A stretch of DNA of 64,000 bases, taken from positions 192,574 to 256,573 of the forward strand of contig NZ_JAXAFK010000006.1 in the NCBI RefSeq assembly GCF_033898505.1. Reading direction: 5' to 3'. The notes below the pieces were generated by a model, which was not told the DNA's origin, did not search any database, and was given only the letters and a program-made list of their open reading frames with translations. The position numbers and the translations under genes were made by a program. This stretch comes from Pectobacterium carotovorum (lineage in GTDB: Bacteria > Pseudomonadota > Gammaproteobacteria > Enterobacterales > Enterobacteriaceae). Below, piece after piece: positions 47,987 to 63,962 of the stretch. Position 1 is the stretch's first letter. Each line of letters begins with the position of its first letter.

Positions 47987-49623
47987 CGCCCAGTGAATTA
48001 CGCCGCCTTTACAGCATTGTGCGCGTGCTGTTGAGCTATGGTCTGGACGAACTCATTCCTAAAATGCGTCTGACGCTTCCGCTACGTGCGGGCCGTCGTC
48101 TGCTGTTCTGGTTACCCAATCGTCACCGCAACATGCCTTTAGGGGAACGTCTGCGTTTGGCGCTTCAGGAACTGGGGCCCGTGTGGATTAAGTTCGGGCA
48201 AATGATGTCTACGCGCCGCGATCTATTTCCACCGGCCATCGCCGATCAACTGGCGATGCTGCAGGATAAGGTTGAGCCGTTTGATGGCAAGCTGGCACGT
48301 GAGCAAATTGAGCTGTCGATGGGGGGGATTCCTCTTGAAGAGTGGTTTGATGATTTTGACATTAAACCGCTGGCTTCTGCCTCAATTGCACAGGTGCATA
48401 CCGCCTGTCTGAAAAGCACGGGAAAAGAGATCGTTATCAAGGTGATCCGCCCGGATATCTTGCCAGTCATCAAAGCGGATATGCGTCTGATGAAACGGCT
48501 GGCTGGCTGGTTGCCTCGCCTGTTGCCGGATGGTCGCCGCCTGCGACCGCGCGAAGTGGTGCTGGAATACGAAAAAACGTTGCTTGATGAGCTGAACTTG
48601 CTGCGAGAAGCGGCTAATGCCATCCAACTGCGACGGAATTTTGAGGACAGCCCGATGCTGTATGTACCGGAAATCTATTCGGATTATTGCAGCGAAGGCA
48701 TGTTGGTGATGGAACGTATCTACGGTATTCCGGTTTCTGATGTCGACGCGCTGAAAGCTAACGGAACGGATATGAAGCTGCTGGCAGAACGCGGCGTTCA
48801 GGTTTTCTTCACGCAGGTATTCCGTGACAGTTTCTTCCATGCGGATATGCATCCCGGCAATATCTTTATCAGCCACGAGCACCCGGAAGACCCGCAATAC
48901 ATTGGTATTGATTGCGGTATCGTTGGTTCGTTGAATAAAGAAGACAAGCGTTACCTGGCCGAGAATTTTATCGCCTTCTTCAACCGTGATTATCGTAAAG
49001 TCGCCGAACTGCATGTGGATTCAGGCTGGGTGCCAGCGGATACTAATGTTGCCGATTTTGAATTTGCGATTCGTACGGTCTGTGAGCCGATCTTCGAGAA
49101 GCCGTTGGCGGAAATTTCGTTCGGCCATGTATTATTGAATTTGTTTAATACGGCGCGTCGCTTCAATATGGAAGTGCAGCCCCAGTTGGTGTTGCTGCAA
49201 AAAACGTTGCTGTATATTGAAGGCGTTGGCCGGCAGCTTTATCCGCAGCTCGATCTGTGGAAAACCGCTAAGCCGTTTCTGGAAACCTGGCTGAAGCAGC
49301 AGGTCGGTTTGCCCGCGGTTTTCCGAGCGCTCAAAGAAAAAGCGCCGTTCTGGGCCGAGAAACTGCCGGAAGTGCCTGAATTGTTTTATGACGGGCTGCG
49401 TCAGCATAAGATGTTAAAGCACAGTGTTGATCAGCTGGCCTATGAGTTGAAAACGCAGCAGGCGCGTCAAGGGCAGTCACGATATCTTTTGGGTATTGGC
49501 GCAACGTTGCTAATCAGTGGTACGTTGTTACTGATCAGCCGCGTTGAAGCCGATATGGTTCCCGCAGGGCTGATGGCAGCAGGAATTGTGGCCTGGATTA
49601 TCGGCTGGCGTCGAACTCGTTGA
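47983..49623 (+). CDS. ubiB: Ubiquinone biosynthesis regulatory kinase-like protein UbiB
   Basis: UbiB is an atypical kinase-like ATPase (ABC1/ADCK family) needed for ubiquinone synthesis. It has 546 residues, the E. coli length. KxGQ-type motif [17 protein letters not shown] near residue 70 and [12 protein letters not shown] (the alanine-rich loop) define the family. [12 protein letters not shown] and IDCGIVGSL are the catalytic-loop equivalents. Two C-terminal membrane helices (about 497-540) anchor it to the inner membrane. GGAGG precedes the ATG, which overlaps ubiJ. Confidence 0.98.
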   Translation: MTPSELRRLYSIVRVLLSYGLDELIPKMRLTLPLRAGRRLLFWLPNRHRNMPLGERLRLALQELGPVWIKFGQMMSTRRDLFPPAIADQLAMLQDKVEPFDGKLAREQIELSMGGIPLEEWFDDFDIKPLASASIAQVHTACLKSTGKEIVIKVIRPDILPVIKADMRLMKRLAGWLPRLLPDGRRLRPREVVLEYEKTLLDELNLLREAANAIQLRRNFEDSPMLYVPEIYSDYCSEGMLVMERIYGIPVSDVDALKANGTDMKLLAERGVQVFFTQVFRDSFFHADMHPGNIFISHEHPEDPQYIGIDCGIVGSLNKEDKRYLAENFIAFFNRDYRKVAELHVDSGWVPADTNVADFEFAIRTVCEPIFEKPLAEISFGHVLLNLFNTARRFNMEVQPQLVLLQKTLLYIEGVGRQLYPQLDLWKTAKPFLETWLKQQVGLPAVFRALKEKAPFWAEKLPEVPELFYDGLRQHKMLKHSVDQLAYELKTQQARQGQSRYLLGIGATLLISGTLLLISRVEADMVPAGLMAAGIVAWIIGWRRTR

Positions 49624-49704
49624 AGCAGATCATGATGCACGCCAGAATTACCCGATATAATTACGGGAATTCTGTCGTTCCCCTTTTTGAAAGAGGTAAA
49701 TGTT

Positions 49705-49965
49705 ATGGGTGGTATTAGTCTCTGGAACCTGTTGATTATCGCAGTCATCGTCATCTTGCTGTTCGGCACTAACAAGCTGAGAACGCTGGGTTCGGATCTG
49801 GGCGCGTCAATCAAAGGCTTTAAGAAAGCAATGGGTGACGATCAGCCGTCCACTAGCGCAGACAAAACGCAGCCAGATGCTGATTTCTCTACCAAGTCTA
49901 TTGCTGACAACCAGACAGACGTCAAGCAGGGTGACACGAAGAGCCAGCATAAAGAGCAGGTGTAA
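49705..49965 (+). CDS. tatA: Twin-arginine translocase subunit TatA
   Basis: TatA forms the protein-conducting element of the Tat pathway for folded proteins. The ATG at 49705 after AAGAGG gives 86 residues. The structure is the expected one: a short N-terminal membrane helix ([18 protein letters not shown]), the hinge, an amphipathic helix ([21 protein letters not shown]), and a polar acidic tail. tatB follows with a 3-base gap. Confidence 0.97.
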   Translation: MGGISLWNLLIIAVIVILLFGTNKLRTLGSDLGASIKGFKKAMGDDQPSTSADKTQPDADFSTKSIADNQTDVKQGDTKSQHKEQV

Positions 49966-49968
49966 TCT

Positions 49969-50562
49969 GTGTTCGATATCGGTTTTGGTGAATTGTTATT
50001 GGTGATGGTTCTTGGCCTGATTGTCCTCGGGCCGGAGCGTTTGCCTGTGGCAGTCAAGACGGTTGCAAGCTGGATCAGGACGCTGCGTGCGCTGGCGTCT
50101 ACCGTTCAGAATGAGCTGTCGCAGGAGCTGAAACTTCAGGAGTTTCAGGAAAGCCTGAAAAAAGTCGAAAAAGCCAGTTTGCAGAATCTGTCGCCTGAGT
50201 TGAAAGCCTCAATGGATGAACTTAAAGAAGCGGCAGAAGCGATGAAACGTGGCTATACCGAAACATCGTCGCCGCAAAAATCTGAGGGTCATCAAAAGTC
50301 AGACGATCCGAACGCGACGGTGGAACCGCCTCGCAACGCCCCGCTAAACGATCCTGAAGCGGCCTATGACGGGGTCATTGAAACGGAAACCGCAGTACAT
50401 CCGGCAGAAAGCCAGCCTAAGCCTGAAAAGGGTGCTGTTGCTGAACATCACCATGAGAGCGGCAGTGCCACCGGTGTTGAAGCTGTCGGCAACGATAATG
50501 TCAAACCTGAGCAGTCCCAGCCTTCTGCTGTTTCTGCCCGCCAACCGAGTGATAGTCGTTAG
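49969..50562 (+). CDS. tatB: Sec-independent protein translocase subunit TatB
   Basis: TatB works with TatC as receptor for twin-arginine signal peptides. It has 197 residues starting at a [33 protein letters not shown] is the membrane helix plus the conserved Glu and Gly-Pro hinge, followed by an amphipathic helix and a long Pro/Glu/Ser-rich tail. It is tightly packed between tatA (3 bases) and tatC (3 bases). Confidence 0.97.
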   Translation: MFDIGFGELLLVMVLGLIVLGPERLPVAVKTVASWIRTLRALASTVQNELSQELKLQEFQESLKKVEKASLQNLSPELKASMDELKEAAEAMKRGYTETSSPQKSEGHQKSDDPNATVEPPRNAPLNDPEAAYDGVIETETAVHPAESQPKPEKGAVAEHHHESGSATGVEAVGNDNVKPEQSQPSAVSARQPSDSR

Positions 50563-50565
50563 TTT

Positions 50566-51318
50566 ATGGCCGATGAAGATACTCAACCGCTAATTAGCCA
50601 CCTGATTGAGCTACGCAAGCGGCTACTGAACAGCATTATCTGTGTGCTGGCGGTATTTATTGCACTGGTGTACTTTGCCAACGACATCTACCAGTTGGTT
50701 TCTGCTCCGCTCATCGAGCAATTACCGGCGGGTGCCAGTATGATCGCGACCGATGTTGCCTCGCCTTTCTTTACGCCGATAAAGCTGACGATGATTGTCT
50801 CAGTGTTTGTTGCCGCACCGCTGGTGCTGTATCAGGTGTGGGCGTTTGTGGCTCCAGCCTTGTATAAACACGAACGTCGTTTAATGATGCCGCTGTTGGT
50901 CTCCAGCAGCCTGCTGTTTTATGCGGGTATGGCGTTCGCGTACTTTGTGGTGTTCCCGCTGGCGTTTGGCTTTTTTGCCAAAACCGCGCCCGTTGGCGTG
51001 CTGATTGCGACCGATATCAATAACTACCTCGATTTTGTTATGGCACTGTTCATGGCGTTCGGGGTATCGTTTGAAGTGCCGGTTGCCATTGTGCTGCTCT
51101 GCTGGAGTGGTGTGGTGACGCCGGAAGATCTGAAAAGAAAGCGCCCTTATATTCTGGTCGGCGCGTTCGTTGTCGGCATGTTGCTAACGCCGCCGGATGT
51201 TTTCTCACAGACGCTGCTGGCAATCCCCATGTATCTGCTGTTTGAAATCGGCGTCTTCTTCTCGCGGTTTTACGTTGGCAAAGGCCGACGGACTGAAACC
51301 GAAGAGCCATCGCAGTAA
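50566..51318 (+). CDS. tatC: Sec-independent protein translocase subunit TatC
   Basis: TatC is the six-helix membrane core of the Tat receptor. The 250-residue protein starts with the conserved [12 protein letters not shown] cytoplasmic segment, which contacts the twin-arginine motif, and has the periplasmic-loop block [25 protein letters not shown]. It ends with a basic tail. A terminator follows at 51350, separating it from tatD. Confidence 0.98.
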   Translation: MADEDTQPLISHLIELRKRLLNSIICVLAVFIALVYFANDIYQLVSAPLIEQLPAGASMIATDVASPFFTPIKLTMIVSVFVAAPLVLYQVWAFVAPALYKHERRLMMPLLVSSSLLFYAGMAFAYFVVFPLAFGFFAKTAPVGVLIATDINNYLDFVMALFMAFGVSFEVPVAIVLLCWSGVVTPEDLKRKRPYILVGAFVVGMLLTPPDVFSQTLLAIPMYLLFEIGVFFSRFYVGKGRRTETEEPSQ

Positions 51319-51349
51319 CAAACGGTTTCCTGCGGTAGGACGGTAAAAT

Positions 51350-51378
51350 GACCTCTCTTTGAGAGGTCTTATTTTTTT
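51350..51378 (+). terminator. Terminator after tatC
   Basis: GACCTCTC / GAGAGGTC with a 3-base loop is followed by TTATTTTTTT. It ends the ubi-tat transcript and shows that the tatD frame does not begin this early. Confidence 0.88.
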
Positions 51379-51424
51379 ATTCGCCAGAGTGACATCGGCG
51401 AACGGTCACGAGCAGGTGAGAGTC

Positions 51425-53247
<1,823 letters not shown>

Positions 53248-53258
53248 GGCTGCCTCAT

Positions 53259-53281
53259 CCGGCGCGGTATAAACGCGCCGG
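53259..53281. repeat. GC-rich hairpin between hemB and rfaH
   Basis: CCGGCGCG / CGCGCCGG with a 7-base loop lies between the convergent hemB and rfaH genes. No T-run follows on either strand, so it may be a REP-like palindrome or a weak bidirectional terminator. Confidence 0.5.
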
Positions 53282-53306
53282 GTAGGGTAAAGAGGGAAGC
53301 ATCAGG

Positions 53307-53795
53307 CTAAGCTTTGCGAAACTCGCGGTTATCAATGCTCTGTCTGACCTGCTTGTTCAACATATTCAGCAACAGCATCGAACGGGCTTCGCCGTCAGGT
53401 TCGGTGTAAATCGCCTGAAGGCCAGAGAAAATCCCGTCGGTAATGACCACGCTATCGCCGGGCTGCGGCGTCAATGGGTCAATGATTCCCTGAATAGGGC
53501 GAAGCGATAGCTCATCGATAACCTGCTGAGGAATGGTTGCTGGCAGTGCGCCAAATCGCACAAAGTTGCTCACCCCACGCGTCGCACTGATGGTGGTGGT
53601 GTGGATGCGTTCGGGGTCGAATTCCACAAACAGGTAGTTTGGGAACAGTGGTTCACACACTTCAGTTCGTTTACCACGGACGATTTTATCCAGCGTGATC
53701 ATCGGGCTCACGCAGGTCACATCCTGACGTTCCAGATGCTCTTTTGCTCGCAGCAGTTGACCACGTTTACAATACAGTAAGTACCAGGCTTCCAT
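53307..53795 (-). CDS. rfaH: Transcription antiterminator RfaH
   Basis: RfaH is a NusG paralogue that binds paused RNA polymerase at ops elements and lets it read through long operons for LPS, capsule and secretion. At 162 residues it has the usual length. The N-terminal NGN domain starts [19 protein letters not shown] and contains [14 protein letters not shown]; the C-terminal KOW domain includes [19 protein letters not shown]. It lies divergent to ubiD. The waa genes at the left of this window are plausible targets, although I could not find an ops element for them here. Confidence 0.97.
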   Translation of the reverse strand: MEAWYLLYCKRGQLLRAKEHLERQDVTCVSPMITLDKIVRGKRTEVCEPLFPNYLFVEFDPERIHTTTISATRGVSNFVRFGALPATIPQQVIDELSLRPIQGIIDPLTPQPGDSVVITDGIFSGLQAIYTEPDGEARSMLLLNMLNKQVRQSIDNREFRKA

Positions 53796-53884
53796 AATTT
53801 CGCAGACTTATGATTCCGACGAGCAAGCATAACAAAAGCGAGCACGGATAAAAAATTTTCGGCAGATATTTTTGTTACCACATT

Positions 53885-53920
53885 ATGGTAATCGGATTCT
53901 TGATGGTGATTGGATTCTTA
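53885..53920. repeat. 18-base tandem repeat in the rfaH-ubiD interval
   Basis: ATGGTAATCGGATTCTTG and ATGGTGATTGGATTCTTA abut and agree at 15 of 18 positions. The pair plus the following CCAT also makes an outer inverted repeat ATGGTAA / TTACCAT. It lies in the divergent promoter region and could be an operator or a recent slippage duplication. Confidence 0.6.
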
Positions 53921-53995
53921 CCATAAATAGGCGCTGTGGGAAGCGACAGGTGGCTGAAGAGACTTTATAATAGCCAGAACGATAGACTGCCCCTG

Positions 53996-55492
53996 ATGAA
54001 TAGCATGAAATACCGTGACTTACGCGAATTCCTCTCGCTGCTGGAAGAGAGAGGGGAGTTGAAACGCATTACCCAGCCCATCGATCCCTACCTTGAAATG
54101 ACAGAAATTGCTGACCGGACGCTGCGTGCGGAAGGCCCGGCTCTCCTGTTTGAAAACCCCAAAGGCTATGACATGCCGGTGCTGTGCAATTTATTCGGCA
54201 CGCCGAAACGTGTTGCATTGGGAATGGGGCAAGAAGAGGTCAGCGCACTGCGCGAGGTGGGTAAACTGCTGGCGTTTCTGAAAGAGCCGGAGCCGCCCAA
54301 AGGGTTCCGCGATCTGGTGGATAAAATGCCGAAGTTCCGTCAGGTGCTGAATATGCCGACGAAACGGCTGTCTTCGGCACCGTGTCAGGAACAGGTTTGG
54401 CAAGGTGATGACGTTGATCTGCGCCGGATTCCTGTGATGCAATGCTGGCCGGAAGATGCTGCGCCGCTCATTACCTGGGGCCTTACCGTGACGCGCGGGC
54501 CGCATAAAGAACGGCAGAATCTGGGGATCTATCGCCAGCAGGTGCTGGGGAAAAACAAGCTGATCATGCGCTGGCTATCTCATCGCGGCGGCGCGCTGGA
54601 TTTTCAGGAGTGGTGTCAGGAAAATCCGGGGCAGCGTTTTCCGGTGTCTGTCGCATTGGGCGCTGACCCTGCGACTATCCTCGGTGCGGTGACGCCCGTC
54701 CCTGATACGCTATCGGAATATGCCTTTGCCGGTTTGCTGCGCGGGCATAAGACCGAAGTGGTGAAGTGCCTGTCAAACGATCTGGAAGTGCCTGCCAGTG
54801 CGGAAATCGTTCTGGAAGGCTATATTGAACCTGGAGAAATGGCGGCGGAAGGGCCTTATGGCGACCACACCGGCTATTACAACGAGGTTGACCACTTTCC
54901 GGTCTTTACCGTCACGCATATCACTCAGCGTCAGAATGCCATTTATCACTCGACTTACACGGGGCGGCCGCCGGATGAGCCCGCAGTACTGGGCGTGGCG
55001 TTGAACGAAGTTTTCGTGCCGATCCTGCAAAAGCAGTTTCCTGAGATTGTTGATTTTTATTTGCCACCGGAGGGTTGCTCTTACCGTCTGGCGGTCGTTA
55101 CCATGAAGAAACAGTACGCAGGCCATGCCAAACGCGTCATGATGGGCGTCTGGTCTTTTTTACGCCAGTTCATGTATACGAAATTTGTCATTGTCTGCGA
55201 TGATGACGTTAACGCCCGTGACTGGAACGACGTGATATGGGCGATCACGACGCGTATGGATCCGGCACGCGATACGGTATTAGTGGAAAATACGCCGATC
55301 GACTATCTTGATTTCGCCTCGCCGGTTTCTGGTCTGGGTTCCAAAATGGGGCTGGATGCGACCAATAAATGGCCGGGCGAGACACAGCGCGAGTGGGGAC
55401 ACCCCATCAAGAAAGACCCACAGGTTTGTGCCCGCATTGATGAAATATGGGACGAGTTGGCCATTTTTAGTGACAGAGAGCCCCGGCGTTAA
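53996..55492 (+). CDS. ubiD: 3-octaprenyl-4-hydroxybenzoate decarboxylase UbiD
   Basis: UbiD removes the carboxyl group in ubiquinone synthesis using prenylated FMN made by UbiX. The ATG at 53996 (start MNSMKYRDL) gives 497 residues, exactly the E. coli length; an open frame reaching 53936 is not supported. Conserved blocks include [39 protein letters not shown] (cofactor site) and [15 protein letters not shown] (catalytic Glu region). fre follows after 49 bases, as in E. coli. Confidence 0.98.
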   Translation: MNSMKYRDLREFLSLLEERGELKRITQPIDPYLEMTEIADRTLRAEGPALLFENPKGYDMPVLCNLFGTPKRVALGMGQEEVSALREVGKLLAFLKEPEPPKGFRDLVDKMPKFRQVLNMPTKRLSSAPCQEQVWQGDDVDLRRIPVMQCWPEDAAPLITWGLTVTRGPHKERQNLGIYRQQVLGKNKLIMRWLSHRGGALDFQEWCQENPGQRFPVSVALGADPATILGAVTPVPDTLSEYAFAGLLRGHKTEVVKCLSNDLEVPASAEIVLEGYIEPGEMAAEGPYGDHTGYYNEVDHFPVFTVTHITQRQNAIYHSTYTGRPPDEPAVLGVALNEVFVPILQKQFPEIVDFYLPPEGCSYRLAVVTMKKQYAGHAKRVMMGVWSFLRQFMYTKFVIVCDDDVNARDWNDVIWAITTRMDPARDTVLVENTPIDYLDFASPVSGLGSKMGLDATNKWPGETQREWGHPIKKDPQVCARIDEIWDELAIFSDREPRR

Positions 55493-55541
55493 CGGCTACC
55501 CTGTTCTCAGTTTTGCTTTTATGACCCTATAGAGGGAATGC

Positions 55542-56243
55542 ATGACAACATTGAGCTGTAAAGTGACTTCGGTCGAAGCCATAACCGATACGGTCTATCG
55601 CGTTCGTTTATTACCTGAAGCGCCGTTTTCCTTTCGGGCTGGCCAGTATTTGATGGTGGTGATGGGCGATCGGGATAAACGTCCTTTCTCACTGGCATCG
55701 ACCCCGATGGATAAAAACTTTATCGAATTGCACATTGGGGCGTCCGAACTGAATCTTTACGCGATGGCAGTGATGGAACGTATTCACAAGGAAAAATCCC
55801 TGACGGTCGATATTCCCCATGGCGAAGCCTGGCTGCGCGAAGAAAGTACGCGTCCGCTGGTGCTGATTGCGGGTGGAACCGGATTTTCATACGTGCGTTC
55901 TATCCTGCTGACCGCACTGGCGCAGCAGCCCGATCGCGATGTCTCCGTTTACTGGGGCGGGCGTGAATCCCAGCACTTGTATGATTTAGCAGAGCTTGAA
56001 GGCTTTGCGGCCAAGCACCCCAACCTGCGGGTGGTGCCGGTAGTCGAACAGCCGGAAGCGGGATGGAATGGCAGAACGGGAACTGTTCTGAGTGCGGTAT
56101 TGCAGGATTACGGTTCGCTGGCAGAGCAGGACATCTATATTGCCGGTCGCTTTGAAATGGCGAAAATTGCACGTGAGCGTTTTTGTAATGAGCGCGGTGC
56201 GCTGACGGCCCATATGTTCAGCGATGCATTTTCGTTTATTTAA
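55542..56243 (+). CDS. fre: NAD(P)H-flavin reductase
   Basis: Fre reduces free flavins with NAD(P)H and so supports ribonucleotide reductase activation and ferric iron reduction. The 233-residue protein shows the flavin motif RPFSLAS and the nicotinamide motif [15 protein letters not shown], ending in the conserved [20 protein letters not shown] upstream provides the ribosome site. It runs convergent to fadA and shares a bidirectional terminator with it. Confidence 0.97.
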   Translation: MTTLSCKVTSVEAITDTVYRVRLLPEAPFSFRAGQYLMVVMGDRDKRPFSLASTPMDKNFIELHIGASELNLYAMAVMERIHKEKSLTVDIPHGEAWLREESTRPLVLIAGGTGFSYVRSILLTALAQQPDRDVSVYWGGRESQHLYDLAELEGFAAKHPNLRVVPVVEQPEAGWNGRTGTVLSAVLQDYGSLAEQDIYIAGRFEMAKIARERFCNERGALTAHMFSDAFSFI

Positions 56244-56289
56244 AACGGTCGATGGCGGTCAGAGTTAATGGCGGTCAGAATGAAAAAGT

Positions 56290-56315
56290 AAAAATCCCAC
56301 GTCTGTGGGATTTTT
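56290..56315. terminator. Bidirectional terminator between fre and fadA
   Basis: AAAAATCCCAC / GTGGGATTTTT is an 11-base stem with a 4-base loop; the A and T ends serve both strands. Confidence 0.9.
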
Positions 56316-56351
56316 GGTTTCTGGTGTAGCTCTGGCAAGGTATGTCTATAT

Positions 56352-59716
<3,365 letters not shown>

Positions 59717-59742
59717 GTTTATCTCCGCTGTTTGTGTAAGTG

Positions 59743-59759
59743 ATCTGGTATGACCAGAT
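59743..59759. promoter_or_regulatory. FadR operator upstream of fadBA
   Basis: ATCTGGTATGACCAGAT is a perfect 7-base inverted repeat about a 3-base centre. It differs by one base from the E. coli fadB operator as I recall it (ATCTGGTACGACCAGAT). FadR would repress fadBA until long-chain acyl-CoA appears. Confidence 0.88.
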
Positions 59760-59901
59760 GCTCGAATTGTGGTTTTAATGTTAATTTTTTGCAAACGAGA
59801 GATTGATTTTTTGCCGAATCGATCACAAAGCACCGAACGCTGCCCTTGGGGAATGCCTGTGTTAAAATGGAGAGATCATGTCATGACGTACAAGGATACT
59901 C

Positions 59902-61233
59902 ATGGAAAAGCTGGCTTCTTTATATCATCACCACCTGACTACGCTGCAAGCGCGTGCTCAGGCGGTTTTAGCGCGCCATCAGCTTGACGCATTATTGATT
60001 CACTCTGGTGAGCTGTTGACCGTTTTTCTGGACGATCACGACTATCCTTTCAAGGTTAATCCACAGTTTAAAGCCTGGGTGCCCGTCACGCAGGTGCCGA
60101 ACTGCTGGCTCTGGGTTGATGGCGTTAATCCGCCGAAGCTGTGGTTCTACTCGCCGGTGGATTACTGGCATAACGTCGCGCCGGTGCCTGAGAGTTTTTG
60201 GACCGAAGAGATTGATATTGCCGTACTGCGGAATGCTGATGACATCGGGCAATGCCTGCCGTCACAGCGTGAACGTGTTGCCTATATCGGCTACGCACCG
60301 CAACGGGCGCAGGATTTGGGGATTCGTGCAGACAATATTAATCCTCAGGGCGTGCTGGATTATCTGCACTACCACCGCGCTTATAAAACCGATTACGAGC
60401 TGGCCTGCATGCGTGAAGCGCAGAAGACTGCCGTTATCGGTCATCGGGCGGCGCATGAAGCGTTCCTGTCCGGTATGAGCGAATTTGATATTAATCTGGC
60501 GTATCTGACGGCCACCGGGCATCGGGATATCGATGTCCCTTACGGCAATATCATTGCGCTAAATGAGCACGCCGCGGTGTTGCACTATACCCAACTCGAT
60601 CATCAAGTGCCTTCCGATGTCCGCAGCTTCCTGATCGATGCCGGGGCCGAATATAACGGATACGCCGCCGATCTGACGCGTACCTATTCTGCGCAGAGCG
60701 ATGGCGCGTTTGCCCTGCTGATTAAAGATCTCAATCAGGAAATGCTTTCATTGATTGATACGGTTCAGGCGGGCGTGCGCTATACCGATTACCATCTTCA
60801 GATGCATCAGCGGATTGCGAAGCTGCTGAAATCACATCAGTTGGTGCGGGACATCAGCGAAGAGGCGATGGTGGAACAGGGACTCACGTCGCCTTTCCTG
60901 CCGCACGGGCTTGGTCATCCGCTGGGATTGCAGGTGCATGATGTCGCTGGGTTTATGCAAGACGATCGCGGCACGCATCTGGCGGCGCCGTCGCAGCATC
61001 CTTACCTGCGTTGTACCCGCGTGCTTGAACCGGGCATGGTCATGACGATCGAACCGGGCATTTACTTCATCGAATCCTTGCTTGCTCCGTGGCGCGAGGG
61101 CGAATTGCGCCAGCACTTTGACTGGCAAAAAATCGATGCGCTGAAGCCGTTTGGCGGTATCCGTATTGAGGATAATATTGTCATTCATGACGGGCGCGTG
61201 GAGAACATGACGCGCGATCTGAATCTGGCCTGA
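59902..61233 (+). CDS. pepQ: Xaa-Pro dipeptidase
   Basis: PepQ hydrolyses dipeptides with a C-terminal proline and can also detoxify organophosphates. It is a metal-dependent M24 peptidase of 443 residues. The metal ligands lie in [19 protein letters not shown] (two Asp), [15 protein letters not shown] (His), [11 protein letters not shown] (Glu) and [12 protein letters not shown] (Glu). It is divergent from fadB, and its stop overlaps the yigZ start by one base. Confidence 0.97.
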   Translation: MEKLASLYHHHLTTLQARAQAVLARHQLDALLIHSGELLTVFLDDHDYPFKVNPQFKAWVPVTQVPNCWLWVDGVNPPKLWFYSPVDYWHNVAPVPESFWTEEIDIAVLRNADDIGQCLPSQRERVAYIGYAPQRAQDLGIRADNINPQGVLDYLHYHRAYKTDYELACMREAQKTAVIGHRAAHEAFLSGMSEFDINLAYLTATGHRDIDVPYGNIIALNEHAAVLHYTQLDHQVPSDVRSFLIDAGAEYNGYAADLTRTYSAQSDGAFALLIKDLNQEMLSLIDTVQAGVRYTDYHLQMHQRIAKLLKSHQLVRDISEEAMVEQGLTSPFLPHGLGHPLGLQVHDVAGFMQDDRGTHLAAPSQHPYLRCTRVLEPGMVMTIEPGIYFIESLLAPWREGELRQHFDWQKIDALKPFGGIRIEDNIVIHDGRVENMTRDLNLA

Positions 61234-61844
61234 TGCAAGCGTATCCAATCCCTGCTGCGCCAGTGAGCTTCAGCGAGGAAATTAAGAAAAGCCGCTTTAC
61301 GACGATCCTGGCGGCAACGCCGGGAATCGATGCGGCGAAAGCGTTCATTCAGCACGTTAGGGAAGAACACGCCTCGGCGGGTCACCACTGCTGGGCGTTT
61401 GTTGCGGGCGCCCCCGATGATTCGCAGCAACTTGGTTTTTCTGACGATGGCGAGCCTTCAGGCACGGCTGGTAAGCCGATGCTATCGCAACTGATGGGAA
61501 GCGGTGTCGGTGAGATTACGGCCGTGGTGGTGCGCTACTATGGTGGAATCCCGCTGGGTACCGGTGGGTTGGTGAAGGCCTATGGCGGTGGCGTTCAGCA
61601 AGCGCTGAAACTGCTATCGCTGCAAGAGAAAGTATTGCAACAAGAGTATGGCTTACAATGTGACTATGCACTGTTGCCCCAGGTAGAAGCCCTGATCTTC
61701 CAGCTTGGCGGAAAGGTTTTGCACAGTGAGTATGGCGTGGACGTCGTATTGCGGTTCTCTATCCCCGTCAGGGGAACCGAGGAAGCGGCAATGAAATTGC
61801 GTGATTTAAGCCGCGGCGCGTTGCATTTATTGCCGATTCCATAA
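61233..61844 (+). CDS. yigZ: IMPACT-family protein YigZ
   Basis: A 203-residue protein of the YigZ/IMPACT family, related to a eukaryotic translation regulator; its bacterial function is not settled. FSEEIKKSRFTTILAATPGI starts the N-terminal domain, HHCWAFVAG and SDDGEPSGTAGKPMLSQL are the family signature, and ITAVVVRYYGGIPLGTGGLVKAYGG follows. The C-terminal 70 residues form a ferredoxin-like domain. It starts within the pepQ stop, as in E. coli. Confidence 0.95.
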   Translation: MQAYPIPAAPVSFSEEIKKSRFTTILAATPGIDAAKAFIQHVREEHASAGHHCWAFVAGAPDDSQQLGFSDDGEPSGTAGKPMLSQLMGSGVGEITAVVVRYYGGIPLGTGGLVKAYGGGVQQALKLLSLQEKVLQQEYGLQCDYALLPQVEALIFQLGGKVLHSEYGVDVVLRFSIPVRGTEEAAMKLRDLSRGALHLLPIP

Positions 61845-61886
61845 TAATCCCAGCGCTTTTTATGAATCATTAAGGAATTCCCTGCG

Positions 61887-63338
61887 ATGCACTTGCGCGC
61901 CATAACTCGTATTGTCGGCCAGTTGGTTATCCTGTTTTCCGGGACGATGGTTATTCCTGGACTGGTGGCGTTAATTTACCGCGATGGCGCAGGCCGAGCG
62001 TTTACGCAGACGTTTATTGTCGCGCTGGCGATTGGCATCATGCTGTGGTTACCAAACCGCAAACAGAAGCATGAACTGAAATCTCGCGAAGGGTTCCTGA
62101 TCGTTGTTCTCTTCTGGACGGTGCTGGGAAGCGTCGGTGCGCTGCCTTTCCTGTTTGCTGAACATCCTAATCTGGGCGTGACGGATGCTTTTTTCGAATC
62201 ATTCTCCGGGTTAACGACAACGGGTGCGACCACGTTGGTCGGGCTGGATTCACTGCCTAAAGCCATCCTGTTTTATCGACAAATGCTGCAATGGTTTGGT
62301 GGCATGGGGATCATCGTACTTGCGGTTGCCATCCTGCCGATTCTTGGTGTTGGTGGGATGCAGCTCTATCGTGCCGAAATGCCAGGGCCATTGAAGGAAA
62401 ACAAAATGCGCCCGCGTATTGCCGATACGGCAAAAACGCTGTGGCTGATTTATCTCTTACTTACCATCGCCTGTGCTGTCTCGCTTTGGCTGGCTGGTAT
62501 GCCGGTATTCGATGCGATTGGTCACAGCTTCTCTACGGTGTCTGTCGGCGGGTTCTCCACCCACGATGCCAGTATCGGCTACTTCAACAGTCCAACGATA
62601 AACACCATTATCGCGATATTCCTGCTGATTTCCGGCTGTAACTTTGGCTTGCACTTTGCCCTGCTGAGCGGTCGCAGCCTGAAGGTATACTGGCGTGACC
62701 CGGAATTCCGCATGTTCATTTTTGTTCAACTGTCGCTGGTGGCCGTGTGTACGATTGTTCTGTGGTTCCACCACGTTTATGACAGCGGGATGCAGACGAT
62801 CAATCAGGCGTTCTTTCAGGTTGTCTCTATGGCGACAACAGCAGGGTTTACGACGGATAGCATCGCATCGTGGCCGCTTTTCTTGCCAGTTTTGCTGCTG
62901 TGTTCCGCGTTTATTGGCGGGTGTGCGGGCTCAACCGGGGGCGGCCTGAAGGTGATTCGTATCCTGCTGCTTTTCTTACAAGGGTCGCGTGAGCTTAAGC
63001 GTTTAGTGCATCCGAATGCGGTTTACACGATAAAGCTGGGGCACCGCGCGTTGCCGGAGCGCATCCTTGAAGCCGTATGGGGATTCTTTTCCGCGTATGC
63101 GCTGGTTTTTATTGTCAGCATGCTGGCCGTCATTGCGACAGGCGTTGATGATTTCTCCGCGTTTGCCGCGGTCGCTGCCACATTGAATAACCTGGGACCG
63201 GGGCTAGGCGTCGTCGCCGAGAATTTTACGTCGATGAATGATACGGCGAAATGGATTCTGATAATGACAATGCTGTTTGGTCGTTTGGAAGTGTTCACGC
63301 TTTTAGTACTGTTTACGCCAACCTTCTGGCGGGAATAG
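61887..63338 (+). CDS. trkH: Trk system potassium uptake protein TrkH
   Basis: TrkH is the inner-membrane K+ channel subunit of the Trk system, gated by TrkA. It has 483 residues, the E. coli length. It has four pore loops with selectivity-filter glycines, visible as SGLTTTGATTL, STVSVGGFSTHD, ATTAGFTTDSI and NNLGPGLGVV. LYRAEMPGPLKENKMRPRIA is the cytoplasmic loop typical of TrkH. It lies between yigZ and hemG in the order known from E. coli. Confidence 0.98.
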   Translation: MHLRAITRIVGQLVILFSGTMVIPGLVALIYRDGAGRAFTQTFIVALAIGIMLWLPNRKQKHELKSREGFLIVVLFWTVLGSVGALPFLFAEHPNLGVTDAFFESFSGLTTTGATTLVGLDSLPKAILFYRQMLQWFGGMGIIVLAVAILPILGVGGMQLYRAEMPGPLKENKMRPRIADTAKTLWLIYLLLTIACAVSLWLAGMPVFDAIGHSFSTVSVGGFSTHDASIGYFNSPTINTIIAIFLLISGCNFGLHFALLSGRSLKVYWRDPEFRMFIFVQLSLVAVCTIVLWFHHVYDSGMQTINQAFFQVVSMATTAGFTTDSIASWPLFLPVLLLCSAFIGGCAGSTGGGLKVIRILLLFLQGSRELKRLVHPNAVYTIKLGHRALPERILEAVWGFFSAYALVFIVSMLAVIATGVDDFSAFAAVAATLNNLGPGLGVVAENFTSMNDTAKWILIMTMLFGRLEVFTLLVLFTPTFWRE

Positions 63339-63359
63339 TCCCCATAAGGATAAAGAACA

Positions 63360-63899
63360 ATGAAAGCTTTGATCGTGTTTTCGAGTCGGGATGGGCAAAC
63401 AAGAGCCATTGCCTCCTATATTGCGAATACGCTGAAAGGAACCCTGGAGTGTGACGTTGTTAACGTACTCAATGCGAATGATATCGATCTGAGCCAATAC
63501 GATCGGGTTGTGATTGGGGCATCGATTCGATATGGGCGCTTTCATCCTGCGGTAAATCAATTTATCCATAAACACCTGGTTTCTCTGCAACAGCTGCCCA
63601 GCGCATTCTTCTCCGTGAACCTCACCGCTCGTAAGCCAGAAAAGCGCACAATACAAACCAATGCTTATACACGTAAATTCCTGCTGAGCTCTCCCTGGCA
63701 GCCGGATTTGTGCTGTGTGTTTGCCGGAGCCTTACGTTATCCACGTTACCGTTGGTTCGATCGGGTAATGATTCAACTGATTATGCGTATTACGGGGGGC
63801 GAAACGGATAGCACAAAAGAGGTTGAATATACGGACTGGCAGCAGGTTGCCCGTTTCGCTCAGGATTTCTCCCAATTAGCGGCGAAAAATCCGGCATAA
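63360..63899 (+). CDS. hemG: Menaquinone-dependent protoporphyrinogen IX dehydrogenase
   Basis: HemG oxidises protoporphyrinogen IX to protoporphyrin IX and passes electrons to quinones. It is a flavodoxin-like FMN protein of 179 residues: the phosphate loop is [12 protein letters not shown], and the HemG-specific long insert is around [41 protein letters not shown] is the amphipathic membrane-contact region. It is the last gene before the rrn promoter, the same arrangement as the rrnA region of E. coli. Confidence 0.96.
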   Translation: MKALIVFSSRDGQTRAIASYIANTLKGTLECDVVNVLNANDIDLSQYDRVVIGASIRYGRFHPAVNQFIHKHLVSLQQLPSAFFSVNLTARKPEKRTIQTNAYTRKFLLSSPWQPDLCCVFAGALRYPRYRWFDRVMIQLIMRITGGETDSTKEVEYTDWQQVARFAQDFSQLAAKNPA

Positions 63900-63962
63900 C
63901 GGCGTCTTTTAATTCGCTTTGCTGAAAAAATCCCCACTCGATAATTTTTTTGCATTTAGCGC

